Shown here piece by piece: positions 31,541 through 39,794 of a stretch of DNA of 64,000 nucleotides (the stretch's first letter is position 1; every line of letters begins with the position of its first letter). The translations under genes and the position numbers were made by a program. Location: NCBI RefSeq assembly GCF_019396345.1, contig NZ_JAHKRM010000007.1:386381-450380 (forward strand), read 5' to 3'. This DNA comes from Nonomuraea guangzhouensis (lineage in GTDB: Bacteria; Actinomycetota; Actinomycetes; Streptosporangiales; Streptosporangiaceae). The notes beneath the pieces are model-generated. The model was not told where the DNA came from. It searched no databases and saw nothing but the letters and a program-made list of their open reading frames with translations.

Positions 31541-31584
31541 ACAGAAAGCCCCAGACTCCCGGGCATGTGCCGTGAGCTGGGGCT
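31541..31584 (-). terminator. Terminator of the Gly-Cys-Val tRNA operon
   Basis: On the complement, AGCCCCAG and CTGGGGCT form an 8-bp stem closing a 22-base loop, followed by TTCTGTT. It lies 11 bases after the CCA of tRNA-Val. Confidence 0.65.
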
Positions 31585-31594
31585 GTGACTAGCG

Positions 31595-31669
31595 TGGTGG
31601 ACGATACTGGGATTGAACCAGTGACCCCTTCCGTGTCAGGGAAGTGCTCTCCCGCTGAGCTAATCGTCC
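31595..31669 (-). tRNA. tRNA-Val (anticodon GAC)
   Basis: The cloverleaf is canonical: GGACGAT/ATCGTCC acceptor, AGCTCAGCGGGAGAGC D arm, anticodon stem CTTCC/GGAAG with loop CTGACAC, TTCAATC T-loop, and CCA encoded. It is the last gene of a Gly-Cys-Val trio. Confidence 0.95.
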
Positions 31670-31670
31670 T

Positions 31671-31744
31671 TGGAGGTGGAGACGGGATTTGAACCCGTGT
31701 GGACGGCTTTGCAGGCCGCTGCCTCGCCTCTCGGCCACTCCACC
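31671..31744 (-). tRNA. tRNA-Cys (anticodon GCA)
   Basis: The cloverleaf has GGTGGAG/CTCCACC acceptor, discriminator T, encoded CCA, anticodon loop CTGCAAA and T-loop TTCAAAT. One base separates it from tRNA-Val. Confidence 0.95.
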
Positions 31745-31758
31745 GAGTCGCCAATCCG

Positions 31759-31830
31759 AGCGGAAGACGGGATTCGAACCCGCGACCCTCACCTTGGCAA
31801 GGTGATGCTCTACCACTGAGCCACTTCCGC
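31759..31830 (-). tRNA. tRNA-Gly (anticodon GCC)
   Basis: The cloverleaf has GCGGAAG/CTTCCGC acceptor, D arm GGCTCAGTGGTAGAGC, anticodon loop TTGCCAA and T-loop TTCGAAT, with discriminator T. CCA is not encoded (CGG follows). It is first in the Gly-Cys-Val operon. A TAGAGT -10-like sequence lies 12 bases upstream (31847-31842). Confidence 0.94.
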
Positions 31831-31868
31831 GTTGCCCCATAACTCTAGCGGGTTTTCCGAGTGGATGC

Positions 31869-32504
31869 TTACTTGCGGAGCTGGCGAGCCACGCTCCGCT
31901 CTGTGGCGGGCAGGCTCAGGAAGATTTCCAGGATGCGGGTGAGGCGGTGCACCTCGATGCGGTGGAAGGCCGGGCCGTCGCTCCTGGCCAGGATGAGGGT
32001 GAGGGCCAGGGGTGGGAGCGGGGCGTGGATGACGTGCAGGTCGCCGTCCAGCGTGATCGCCATGGGGCGCGCCGGTATGGCCTGCGGCAGCGTCACGTGC
32101 TGGGGCGCGCGCCAGCTCGCGTAGATGACGCCGCGTTCGGCGACCGTGGCCGCCCAGTCGGCGCTGAACAGGACCGGCAGCGAGTCGACCAGGGTGGTCA
32201 GCGCCCTGTCGCCCGCCGTGGTGATGTATTTGAGAATTTCCAGCTCCGGGTAGGTGCCCGGGGCCTCACGGGTGGTCCAGATGCCTTCGACCGTCACGTC
32301 GGCCACGCTCTGCAGGCTCTTGAGGAGCGTCTGCTTGGGGGTGCCTTCGGGGCAGAAGACCGTGATGTCGTCGACGGCCCGCCCCGCCCCCCTGTCGAGC
32401 ACCGTGAACTGGGTGATGTCGGCGCCGACGCCGCCGAGGACGCTGGTGATCTGTGCCAGCGAACCTGGCCGGTCGGGCAGTGCGATGCGTACTCGCAGGA
32501 GCAT
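31869..32504 (-). CDS. ACT-domain protein
   Basis: The product has 211 aa. An N-terminal ACT domain (about 1-75) opens with LLRVRIALPDRPGSLAQITS and includes GADITQFTVLDRGAGRAVDD. The remaining 130 residues form a domain found only with it in actinobacteria. ACT domains bind amino acids and regulate enzymes, so it may be an amino-acid-responsive regulator. The ATG at 32504 follows GGGGAGGGG. It lies upstream of the Gly-Cys-Val tRNA operon on the same strand. Confidence 0.8.
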   Translation of the reverse strand: MLLRVRIALPDRPGSLAQITSVLGGVGADITQFTVLDRGAGRAVDDITVFCPEGTPKQTLLKSLQSVADVTVEGIWTTREAPGTYPELEILKYITTAGDRALTTLVDSLPVLFSADWAATVAERGVIYASWRAPQHVTLPQAIPARPMAITLDGDLHVIHAPLPPLALTLILARSDGPAFHRIEVHRLTRILEIFLSLPATERSVARQLRK

Positions 32505-32585
32505 CCGTCCCCTCCCCACTAGATGCCAGTTCACAGCCTATCCGCGAATACCCGTCAGGGCCTGACCTGCGCTACAACTGACTGA

Positions 32586-33695
32586 GTGAAGATTGGACCG
32601 ATAGGGGTGTGGCCGCCGGTCGTGCTGGCGCCGATGGCGGGCATCACCAACGCGTCGTTCAGGGTGCTCTGCCGCGAGCAGGGCGCCGGGTTGTTCGTGT
32701 GCGAGATGATCACGACGCGGGCGCTCGTGGAGCGCAACCCCAAGACGTTCAGGATGATCAGGTTCGCGGAGTCGGAGCGGCCGAGGAGCATCCAGCTGTA
32801 CGGCGTCGACCCCGGCACGGTGGGGCGCGCGGCCAAGATGATCGTCGAGGAGGACCTGGCCGACCACATCGACCTGAACTTCGGCTGCCCCGTCCCCAAG
32901 GTCACCAGGCGGGGCGGCGGCTCCGCGCTGCCGTACAAGCGCAACCTGCTGCGGCGGATCCTGCGCGAGGCCGTCGCGAACGCGGGCCCGCTGCCCGTCA
33001 CGATGAAGATGCGCAAGGGCATCGACGACGATCACCTCACCTATCTGGACGCCGGCCGGATCGCGGTCGAGGAGGGGGTCGCGGCGATCGCCCTGCACGC
33101 GCGCACGGCCAAACAGCACTACGGCGGCGTGGCCGACTGGGACGCGATCGCCCGGCTGAAGGAGGCGGTGCCGGAGGTGCCGGTGCTGGGCAACGGCGAC
33201 ATCTGGTGCGCCGACGACGCCCTGCGCATGGTGGCGGAGACCGGGTGCGACGGCGTGGTCGTGGGGCGCGGGTGCCTGGGCCGGCCGTGGCTGTTCCGGG
33301 ATCTGGAGAACGCGTTCAACGGCAGTCAGGAGCGCGTACGGCCGAGCCTCGGCGAGGTGGCCGCGATGATGGCCAGGCACGCCGAGGGGCTCACCGAGTG
33401 CTTCGACATCGAGCGTTACGCGATCGCCGACTTCCGCAAGCACGTCGGCTGGTATCTGAAGGGGTTCACGGTCGGCGGCGAGCTGCGCCGCGAGCTGGCC
33501 ACCGCCGAGTCGCTCGACGGGCTGCGCGAAGGGCTGGACAAGCTGGAGCACGACCAGCCCTGGCCGTCCAACACCGACACCCCGCGCGGGAAGTCGGGCG
33601 AGCGCGGCAAGGTGCAGCTGCCGGAGGGCTGGCTGGACGACCCGTGGGACTGTGTCGTGCCTTCCGACGCCGAGTCGGATATCTCCGGCGGCTGA
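32586..33695 (+). CDS. dus: tRNA-dihydrouridine synthase
   Basis: The product has 369 aa. It is an FMN-dependent TIM-barrel enzyme with the opening VVLAPMAGITNASFRVLC and the catalytic C101 in NFGCPVPKV. MKMRKGIDDDH and PVLGNGDIWCADDA follow. A C-terminal helical tRNA-binding domain (about 245-330) includes YAIADFRKHVGWYLKG. It reduces uridines in the tRNA D-loop. The start is GTG. The last 40 residues (PWPSNTDTPRGKSGERGKVQ and on) are an extension common in actinobacterial DusB-like proteins. Confidence 0.93.
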   Translation: MKIGPIGVWPPVVLAPMAGITNASFRVLCREQGAGLFVCEMITTRALVERNPKTFRMIRFAESERPRSIQLYGVDPGTVGRAAKMIVEEDLADHIDLNFGCPVPKVTRRGGGSALPYKRNLLRRILREAVANAGPLPVTMKMRKGIDDDHLTYLDAGRIAVEEGVAAIALHARTAKQHYGGVADWDAIARLKEAVPEVPVLGNGDIWCADDALRMVAETGCDGVVVGRGCLGRPWLFRDLENAFNGSQERVRPSLGEVAAMMARHAEGLTECFDIERYAIADFRKHVGWYLKGFTVGGELRRELATAESLDGLREGLDKLEHDQPWPSNTDTPRGKSGERGKVQLPEGWLDDPWDCVVPSDAESDISGG

Positions 33696-33712
33696 CGCTG
33701 ACCAACGCGGCT

Positions 33713-34492
33713 TCAGTGCGGGCCGACCGCCTCGGTTCCGCAGGGGCCGCCGCCGGTGGCGGGCTGCAGCTGGATCGGGTCGCCCGACATCGTGAGCGTC
33801 GGGTAGTACGCGGAGATGCGTTCGGCGGACCGGCCCGTGTAATGGCAGATGAAGCTGCGCCTGAACCGGTCGGCCGTGCTGTTCGGCTCGGAGCCGTGCA
33901 CCAGGCTGCCGTTGAAGAACAGCACGTCGCCCGGCTCCATGTCGACCGGCACGCGTTCGAGGCCGGGCGGCGGCGGGACGTACTCCTTGGTGAAGGAGAC
34001 GTCGTTGTCCGCCTCTTCAGGACAGAACAGGTCCATCAGGTGCGTGCCGGGCACCACCTCCAGGCCGCCGTTGGCGCGGTCGACGCGGTCGAGTGCCATC
34101 CAGGCGGCCACGCACGTGCCCGGTTCGACCCGCAAGTAGAAGTTGTCCTGATGCAGTGCCTGCCCGCGCGCGCCGGGCGGCTTGAAGTAGAACATGCTCT
34201 GGGCTGCTATCGGCTCCTCGCCGAGCAGGTCGCGGAGTACGGCGGCGATCCTGGCGTCGAGCAGGTACCGTAGCGCGACGTCATTGACCTGGTGAGGGTG
34301 CATGACGCGCGGATAGTCCCGCAGGATGTCGTACGGCCCGCCGGGTTCCTGCGGCTTCGGGGAGAAGTGACCGGGGATCGGGCCGCGGGCATGCAGCGCC
34401 ATGAACTCCTCCCGCAGCTCCGCCACCTCTTCCGCGGCCAGGAGACCGGGTACCAGGACAAACCCTCGATCATGGAAGTCTGTGAGCCTCAT
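33713..34492 (-). CDS. Phytanoyl-CoA dioxygenase (PhyH)-family oxygenase
   Basis: The product has 259 aa. The Fe(II) ligands are H114-x-D116 in ALHQDNFYL and H199 in GSLVHGSEPN, followed by the 2-oxoglutarate-binding arginines in RFRRSFICHY. The family hydroxylates unactivated carbons of small molecules or lipids. The start lies 25 bases from a divergent AraC gene that is its probable regulator. It is convergent with dus. The substrate is unknown. Confidence 0.87.
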   Translation of the reverse strand: MRLTDFHDRGFVLVPGLLAAEEVAELREEFMALHARGPIPGHFSPKPQEPGGPYDILRDYPRVMHPHQVNDVALRYLLDARIAAVLRDLLGEEPIAAQSMFYFKPPGARGQALHQDNFYLRVEPGTCVAAWMALDRVDRANGGLEVVPGTHLMDLFCPEEADNDVSFTKEYVPPPPGLERVPVDMEPGDVLFFNGSLVHGSEPNSTADRFRRSFICHYTGRSAERISAYYPTLTMSGDPIQLQPATGGGPCGTEAVGPH

Positions 34493-34517
34493 ACCTTCAC
34501 GCTAAGGAGCCGGATCG

Positions 34518-35438
34518 GTGAACGGTATGCCTATGACCGCTGAGGAAATGTCTGTTCCTGCTGCCGAGCTGACGATCGTGGGCCACTTCGACAACCGGCC
34601 CGGGTACGTCACGCGGCGCGTCACCGGGTCGCCGAGCTGGCTGCTCATGTGGACGCAGGACGGGGCGGGGCTGGTCGAGCAGGCGGGGGTGTCGTTCACG
34701 GCCGGTCCGGGGGATCTGGTGGTGCTCGGGTCCGGCGCCGCGCAGCACTACCGGGTGGCGCCGGGGGCGGAGCGGTGGCGCTTCTGGTGGGCGCACTTCC
34801 AGCCGCGCCCGGCCTGGCTGGGGTGGCTCGGGGAGTACGCCCGGGCCATGGGCTGCCACCTGGTCCAAGGCGTTCCCGACCCGATCCGCGACCAGATCGA
34901 CGAGGCCTTCGACCGCGCCTCCAGAAACGCCCGCTGGCTCCCGCCTACATTCGGTCCCGCAGCTGTCCGTCCTGGGCGCGAGTACGCGCCCGCCGTCGCC
35001 GTCTCAGGTCCCGCACGGGACTTGGTGCTGAACGCCGTCGAGGAGGTGATCCTGCTGGCCACCGCCTCCGCCCGGCCGTCCGGGGACGCCCGGCGCGCCG
35101 AGGAGCGCGGGGACGCGCGGGTCCACCGGGCGCTGGCCCTCATCGCCGCCGAACCGGGCGCGCAACACTCGGTCGCCTCCCTGGCCAGGGCCGTCGCCCT
35201 GTCGCCTTCCCGGTTCGCGCACCTGTTCACGGCAGAGACGGGCCACACGCCCATGCGCGCCGTACGCCGGGCGCGGATCCAGCACGCGGCCCGGCTGCTG
35301 GAGGTGACGGACATGGACGTCGGCCAGGTCGCGGCGGCGTCGGGCTTCGTCAGCCCGTTCCACTTCAGCCGGGCGTTCAGCCATGAGTACGGCATGCCGC
35401 CCCGCGACTTCCGCTCCCGCCTGAGGCCGAACGCGTGA
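34518..35438 (+). CDS. AraC-family transcriptional regulator
   Basis: The product has 306 aa. An N-terminal AraC-type ligand-binding cupin (about 10-150, with WWAHFQPRPAWL) is followed by two helix-turn-helix motifs (VASLARAVALSPSRFAHLF, VGQVAAASGFVSPFHFSRAF) and the PRDFR end. The GTG at 34518 is preceded by AAGGAG at 8 bases, which decides the start. It is divergent from the PhyH-type oxygenase, so a sugar or aromatic ligand may induce that gene. Confidence 0.9.
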   Translation: MNGMPMTAEEMSVPAAELTIVGHFDNRPGYVTRRVTGSPSWLLMWTQDGAGLVEQAGVSFTAGPGDLVVLGSGAAQHYRVAPGAERWRFWWAHFQPRPAWLGWLGEYARAMGCHLVQGVPDPIRDQIDEAFDRASRNARWLPPTFGPAAVRPGREYAPAVAVSGPARDLVLNAVEEVILLATASARPSGDARRAEERGDARVHRALALIAAEPGAQHSVASLARAVALSPSRFAHLFTAETGHTPMRAVRRARIQHAARLLEVTDMDVGQVAAASGFVSPFHFSRAFSHEYGMPPRDFRSRLRPNA

Positions 35439-35477
35439 CGAACGCCTGACGACGCGTGCCGAGCGCCTGATGATCCG

Positions 35478-36629
35478 TCAGCGCATCGGAGCCAGGGGAG
35501 CGTCGGAGGTGAACAGCTCGCGGCTCAGGTGGTCGGCCGCGTAGTCGATGGCGCCCATCACCACGCATTCGTCCCCCAGCGTCGAAGCCCGTACCTCCGG
35601 CATCCGCATGCAGGCCCGCTCCAGCCGCTCGCGCAGCGGCGCCAGCAGGACGTCGGCCGAGCGGGAGAAGCCGCCGCCCAGAACCACCATCTGCGGGTCC
35701 AGCACCAGCACCATGGCCGCCGTGCCCACCGCGAGGTCGTCCACGTAGCGGTCCACGGCGGCCAGGGCGACGGGGTCGCCGTCGCGGGCCGCCGCCAGCG
35801 TGTAGCCGGCCGCGTCCTCGGGCGCCGTGCCCTCGGGGACGACCTCGCAGCCGTTCAGGTGTTCGGGGGCGTCGTACCAGCGGGCCTCCGGCAGCATGAC
35901 GATCTCGCCGGCGGCGGCGCCGAAGCCCCTGTGCACCTTGCCGTCGATGATGAGCCCGGTGCCCATGCGCCGTCCGACGTGCAGGAACACCACGTTCCGA
36001 GCCCCCTGCGCGGCGCCGCGCCGGGCTTCGGCCAGTGCGGCCAGGCGGCTGTCGTTCTCGATCAGCACCTGGCACGAGAACATCTCGCGCAGCTTGCCCG
36101 CCAGATCGAGACCCGTCCAGGCGGGGATCGCGGCCGAGAACGTGACACGGCCCTCCGGCGTGAGCACGCCCGTGGTGCCGACGGCCACCGTCCAGAGGTC
36201 GGCGGCCGACCTGCCACTGAGCGCCAGGCAGCCGGAGACCGCGCGGTCTATGGCGGCCAGACGCTCCTCCAGCGGCGCGCCGGGCAGGACGGGCTGCCGG
36301 GTCTCGGCCAGGATCTCGCCGTCGAGGTCGGAAAGCGCGGCCCGTACGTTGTGCCCGCCTATGTCGATGCCGACCAGGCAGCCGCTGTCGGCGCGGAACC
36401 GGTAGCGGCGGGCCGGCCGGCCCATCGTGCCCGGCGAAGGCGGCACCTCCTCCACCCAGCCCAGCTCCATGAGCTCGTCGGCGACCTCCTTCATGGAGGG
36501 CCGCGACAGCCCCGTCCGCTCGGCGAGCGCCGAGAGGGTGAGCGGGCCGGCCCCGCGCAGCGCCCGTATCGCGGTCAGCGAGTTGAGCTGCCTGAGCCGG
36601 GACAGGTCGCCGCCGCGGAGGTTCGCCAT
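35478..36629 (-). CDS. ROK-family transcriptional regulator
   Basis: The product has 383 aa. The N-terminal winged helix-turn-helix (LSALAERTGLSRPSMKEVAD) precedes a ROK sugar-kinase-like domain with GIDIGGHNVRAALSD and the second half VVLGGGFSRSADVL. The structural zinc motif of ROK proteins (CxCGxxGC) is missing: the region reads GAAAGEIVMLPEARWYDAPE then NGC, so only one cysteine remains. It faces the alpha-galactosidase operon and probably represses it by binding the inverted repeat at 36746-36772, with a sugar or aminosugar as inducer. Confidence 0.88.
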   Translation of the reverse strand: MANLRGGDLSRLRQLNSLTAIRALRGAGPLTLSALAERTGLSRPSMKEVADELMELGWVEEVPPSPGTMGRPARRYRFRADSGCLVGIDIGGHNVRAALSDLDGEILAETRQPVLPGAPLEERLAAIDRAVSGCLALSGRSAADLWTVAVGTTGVLTPEGRVTFSAAIPAWTGLDLAGKLREMFSCQVLIENDSRLAALAEARRGAAQGARNVVFLHVGRRMGTGLIIDGKVHRGFGAAAGEIVMLPEARWYDAPEHLNGCEVVPEGTAPEDAAGYTLAAARDGDPVALAAVDRYVDDLAVGTAAMVLVLDPQMVVLGGGFSRSADVLLAPLRERLERACMRMPEVRASTLGDECVVMGAIDYAADHLSRELFTSDAPLAPMR

Positions 36630-36721
36630 CGCCGTCCCTAATGTAGGTGTCCTCTGTAACTAACCATTATGCCAGCGTTCGTTTCTGCTTAAGCACCGGC
36701 GCTTCTGTGCGAGATCGGGCA

Positions 36722-36752
36722 TTGACCCCTGGGAACCCCTGATGCTACTAAT
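36722..36752 (+). promoter_or_regulatory. Promoter of the alpha-galactosidase operon
   Basis: TTGACC (36722-36727) and TACTAAT (36746-36752) are separated by 18 bases, 44 bases ahead of the GH36 start. The -10 is embedded in the left arm of the inverted repeat at 36746-36772. Confidence 0.5.
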
Positions 36753-36772
36753 GAAGCGCTCCTTCGTAAGTA
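36746..36772 (+). promoter_or_regulatory. Probable ROK operator
   Basis: TACTAATGAAG and CTTCGTAAGTA are inverted repeats matching at 9 of 11 positions around a 5-base centre (CGCTC). The element covers the -10 region and the expected start of transcription, an arrangement typical of repression by the divergent ROK regulator. Confidence 0.6.
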
Positions 36773-36795
36773 GATCAACAGGAATTGAGGGTCTG

Positions 36796-38094
36796 ATGTC
36801 GTTCGCAGACGTGGGCGAGGTCGTCCATCAGCCAGGGGAGGCCCGGGTCTTCGAGCACGGCTGGCAGTCGTGGAGCCCCACCGGCGCCTACCGTCTTGGC
36901 GAGACCCCGCCCAGGCCCGCGGACGGCAACATCCAGATCCTCTGCTACCGCCCCGAGACCCCGGTGCCCGCCGACGTGTTCCAGGGCGAGGGGCTGCTCG
37001 CGATCGACCCCGGCGGCGGCGCGCCGATGGAGCTGTGGTCCGCGCCGAACCCCTTGGAAGTGCCCTCCATCCGGGCGCGCGAGGAGGGCGGCCGGCTGAT
37101 CGTGAGCGCGAACGGTCCCGTACGCCACCAGGTCGGCGCATCACTGGAAGAGTGGGCTGACGGCATGGCCGAGGGGTACGCGCCCGCCGCGTTCCCGGCG
37201 GTCCCGCCCATGTGGTGCACCTGGTACGGCTACTGGGACAAGGTCACCGAGCAGGACGTCCTGGACAACCTCCGCCTGTCGGAGCGGTACGCCCTGGGCG
37301 CCGACATGTTCCTCGTCGACGACGGCTACGAGGCCGAGATCGGCGACTGGCTCGACCCGCGCCCCGGCTTCGGCTCCCTGCGCGGAGTGGCGGAAGCCCT
37401 CAGAGAGGCGGGCAAGCGGACCGGCGTCTGGACCGCCCCCTTCCTGGTCGGCCACCGCAGCCAGATCTTCCGCGAGCACCCCGACTGGCTGGTCGGCGGC
37501 GCCCACGCGGGCCGTATGTGGGACCAGGACCTGGCCGTCCTCGACGTCACCCACCCGGACGCCGCCGCCCACCTGGTCGACGTGTTCCGGATCTTCAGCG
37601 CGTACGGCATCAGCCACTTCAAGCTCGACTACCTCTACGCCGGGGCGCTGGCGGGCAGCAGGCACGAGGACCTCGACCCGATCGCCGCCTACCGGCGCGG
37701 GCTGGAGCTGATCCGCGAGGGCGCCGGCCCGGACGCCACTCTGCACGGCTGCGGCGCGCCCATGCTGCCCAGCCTCGGCCTGGTCGACATCATGCGGGTC
37801 AGCCCGGACATCGCCCTCTCCCTGCAGCCCAGGTCGGGCGACATCAGCCAGCCGTCGCAGCTGGGCGCCCGGCTCACCGGCGCGGCCCGCGAGTTCCTGC
37901 ACGCCCGCTGGTGGGTGAACGACCCCGACTGCATCATCCTGCGCCTCGAGGTGGAGGCCCGGCAGGAGTGGGCCGCCCACATCGAGGACACCGGCGGCCT
38001 GCGCGGCTCCAGCGACCCGATCGAGACGCTCGACGACTGGGGCCTGGAGACCACCAGGCGCCTGATGGTCCCCACCAGGACGGATCCGTCGTGA
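36796..38094 (+). CDS. GH36-type alpha-galactosidase
   Basis: The product has 432 aa without signal peptide, so it is cytoplasmic. The TIM barrel begins near PPMWCTWYGYWDKVT. The nucleophile is D278 in FKLDYLYAG and the acid/base is D338 in RVSPDIALS. FLVDDGYEAEIGDWLDP is the usual substrate-site strand. It lacks the large N-terminal beta-sandwich of classical 700-aa GH36 enzymes. GAGGG lies upstream of the ATG. It is the first gene of the operon and overlaps the first permease (GTGA). It should split galactose from imported alpha-galactosides. Confidence 0.88.
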   Translation: MSFADVGEVVHQPGEARVFEHGWQSWSPTGAYRLGETPPRPADGNIQILCYRPETPVPADVFQGEGLLAIDPGGGAPMELWSAPNPLEVPSIRAREEGGRLIVSANGPVRHQVGASLEEWADGMAEGYAPAAFPAVPPMWCTWYGYWDKVTEQDVLDNLRLSERYALGADMFLVDDGYEAEIGDWLDPRPGFGSLRGVAEALREAGKRTGVWTAPFLVGHRSQIFREHPDWLVGGAHAGRMWDQDLAVLDVTHPDAAAHLVDVFRIFSAYGISHFKLDYLYAGALAGSRHEDLDPIAAYRRGLELIREGAGPDATLHGCGAPMLPSLGLVDIMRVSPDIALSLQPRSGDISQPSQLGARLTGAAREFLHARWWVNDPDCIILRLEVEARQEWAAHIEDTGGLRGSSDPIETLDDWGLETTRRLMVPTRTDPS

Positions 38095-38966
38095 GGTGGC
38101 GGCGCGACTGGCACGCCTACCTGTTCATCGGCCCGAGCCTGCTGGGCGTGCTCGCCTTCCTGCTGCTGCCGATGGTCATCGTGTTCGTGCTGAGCTTCTT
38201 CCACTGGGAGCTCCTGTCGCCCCCGACCTTCGCGGGGCTGGACAACTACCGCCGCCTGGCCGGGGACGGGGAGTCCTGGCACTCCCTGGGGATCACCGTG
38301 GTGTACGTGCTGCTCTGCATCCCCCTGCAGACGGTCCTGGCCCTGGTCCTCGCCCTGCTGCTCAACCAGCGGATCAAGGGCGTCAGGGTGTTCCGCTCGC
38401 TGTTCGTGGTGCCGTGGATGGCCACCCCGATCGTCATGGGCCTGGTCTGGAACTGGATCTTCGACCCGCGTGACGGCGCGATCAACAGCGCGCTGGCCCT
38501 GATCGGCGTCACCGGCCCCGACTGGCTGTCGGACGCCACCTGGGCCCTGCCCGCCGTCGCGCTGGTCAACGTCTGGCAGTACACCGGCTACAACATGCTG
38601 TTCTTCCTGGCCGGGCTGCAGGGCATCCCGAAGGAGCTCTACGACGCCGCCGCCACCGACGGCGCCACCCCGCGCCAGCGGTTCTGGCGGGTGACGCTGC
38701 CGCTGCTCAACCCCACGATGTTCTTCGTCATGGTGACGAACCTGATCGGCGCCTTCCAGGTCTTCGACACCGTCTTCGTGATGACCAACGGCGGGCCGAG
38801 CCAGAGCACCGAGGTCATCAACTTCAAGATCTTCGGGACCGCGTTCAAGGAGTTCGACTTCGGCTACGCCTCGACGCTGTCGATGCTGCTCTTCGCGGTG
38901 ATCCTGGGCGTGACGCTGGTGCAGGTCAGGTTCTTCGGCAAACGCACCACCTATGACATGAGCTGA
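38091..38966 (+). CDS. Sugar ABC transporter permease (MalF-like, CUT1)
   Basis: The product has 291 aa with six membrane helices, starting at a GTG that overlaps the GH36 stop. The coupling loop is IPKELYDAAATDGATPRQRFWRV (EAA motif) and it ends LVQVRFFGKRTTYDMS. No ATPase gene is in the operon, so a shared MsiK-type ATPase encoded elsewhere probably powers it, as in other actinomycete CUT1 systems. Confidence 0.92.
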   Translation: MRWRRDWHAYLFIGPSLLGVLAFLLLPMVIVFVLSFFHWELLSPPTFAGLDNYRRLAGDGESWHSLGITVVYVLLCIPLQTVLALVLALLLNQRIKGVRVFRSLFVVPWMATPIVMGLVWNWIFDPRDGAINSALALIGVTGPDWLSDATWALPAVALVNVWQYTGYNMLFFLAGLQGIPKELYDAAATDGATPRQRFWRVTLPLLNPTMFFVMVTNLIGAFQVFDTVFVMTNGGPSQSTEVINFKIFGTAFKEFDFGYASTLSMLLFAVILGVTLVQVRFFGKRTTYDMS

Positions 38967-38974
38967 AGGACGAC

Positions 38975-39784
38975 ATGACCAAGCGCATCCTGCTCTACGC
39001 CACGCTCACCCTGGGCGCCTTCGTCGCCGTCTTCCCCTATCTGCTCGTGGTGCTGACCGCGCTCAAGACCCAGAGCCAGCTCAACGCGACCGAGCCGTGG
39101 GTGCCCGGCCTGCCGCCCACCACGGCCAACCTGACCAAGCTCCTCGGCGGCGAGTTCCCCCGCTACCTCCTCAACACGGTCGTGATGACCACGCTGCTCA
39201 CGCTGGGCCAGCTGGTGTTCACCACGTTCGCCGCCTACGCGTTCGCGCGGCTGCGCTTCCGCGGGCGCGAGGTGCTCTTCTGGCTGTACGTGGCCACGAT
39301 GATGGTGCCGAGCGCCGTCACGATGATCCCGCTGTTCCTGATCATGCGGGAGCTGCACCTGGTCAACACGTGGTACGGCCTGCTGGCGCCGTACGTGCTG
39401 GGCACGCCGTACGGGATCTTCCTGATGCGGCAGTTCTTCCGCGGGCTGCCCGCCGGGCTCGAAGAGGCGGCGCGGATCGACGGAGCGGGCCCGCTGAAGA
39501 TCCTCACCCGGATCCTGCTGCCGCTCTGCCGCCCCGCGATCGGCACGCTGACCATCATCACGGTGATCTCGTCGTGGAACAGCTTCCTCTGGCCGCTGAT
39601 CATCACCAGCGGTGACGACACCAAGGTGATGACGGTCGCCCTGGCCACCCTCAACTCCGGCATCGGCGTGGACTACAACCTCATGATGGCCGGCGGCCTG
39701 ATCGCGCTGGTGCCGATGATCGCGATCTTCATCTTCTTCCAGAAGTACATCGTCCGGTCGGTGGTCCTCACCGGCCTCAAGTAA
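38975..39784 (+). CDS. Sugar ABC transporter permease (MalG-like, CUT1)
   Basis: The product has 269 aa with six helices. The EAA loop reads GLPAGLEEAARIDGAGPLKI. The C-terminus FFQKYIVRSVVLTGLK is diagnostic of the MalG-type partner. It starts 8 bases after the MalF-like gene. Confidence 0.92.
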   Translation: MTKRILLYATLTLGAFVAVFPYLLVVLTALKTQSQLNATEPWVPGLPPTTANLTKLLGGEFPRYLLNTVVMTTLLTLGQLVFTTFAAYAFARLRFRGREVLFWLYVATMMVPSAVTMIPLFLIMRELHLVNTWYGLLAPYVLGTPYGIFLMRQFFRGLPAGLEEAARIDGAGPLKILTRILLPLCRPAIGTLTIITVISSWNSFLWPLIITSGDDTKVMTVALATLNSGIGVDYNLMMAGGLIALVPMIAIFIFFQKYIVRSVVLTGLK

Positions 39785-39794
39785 GAGAGGTCAT

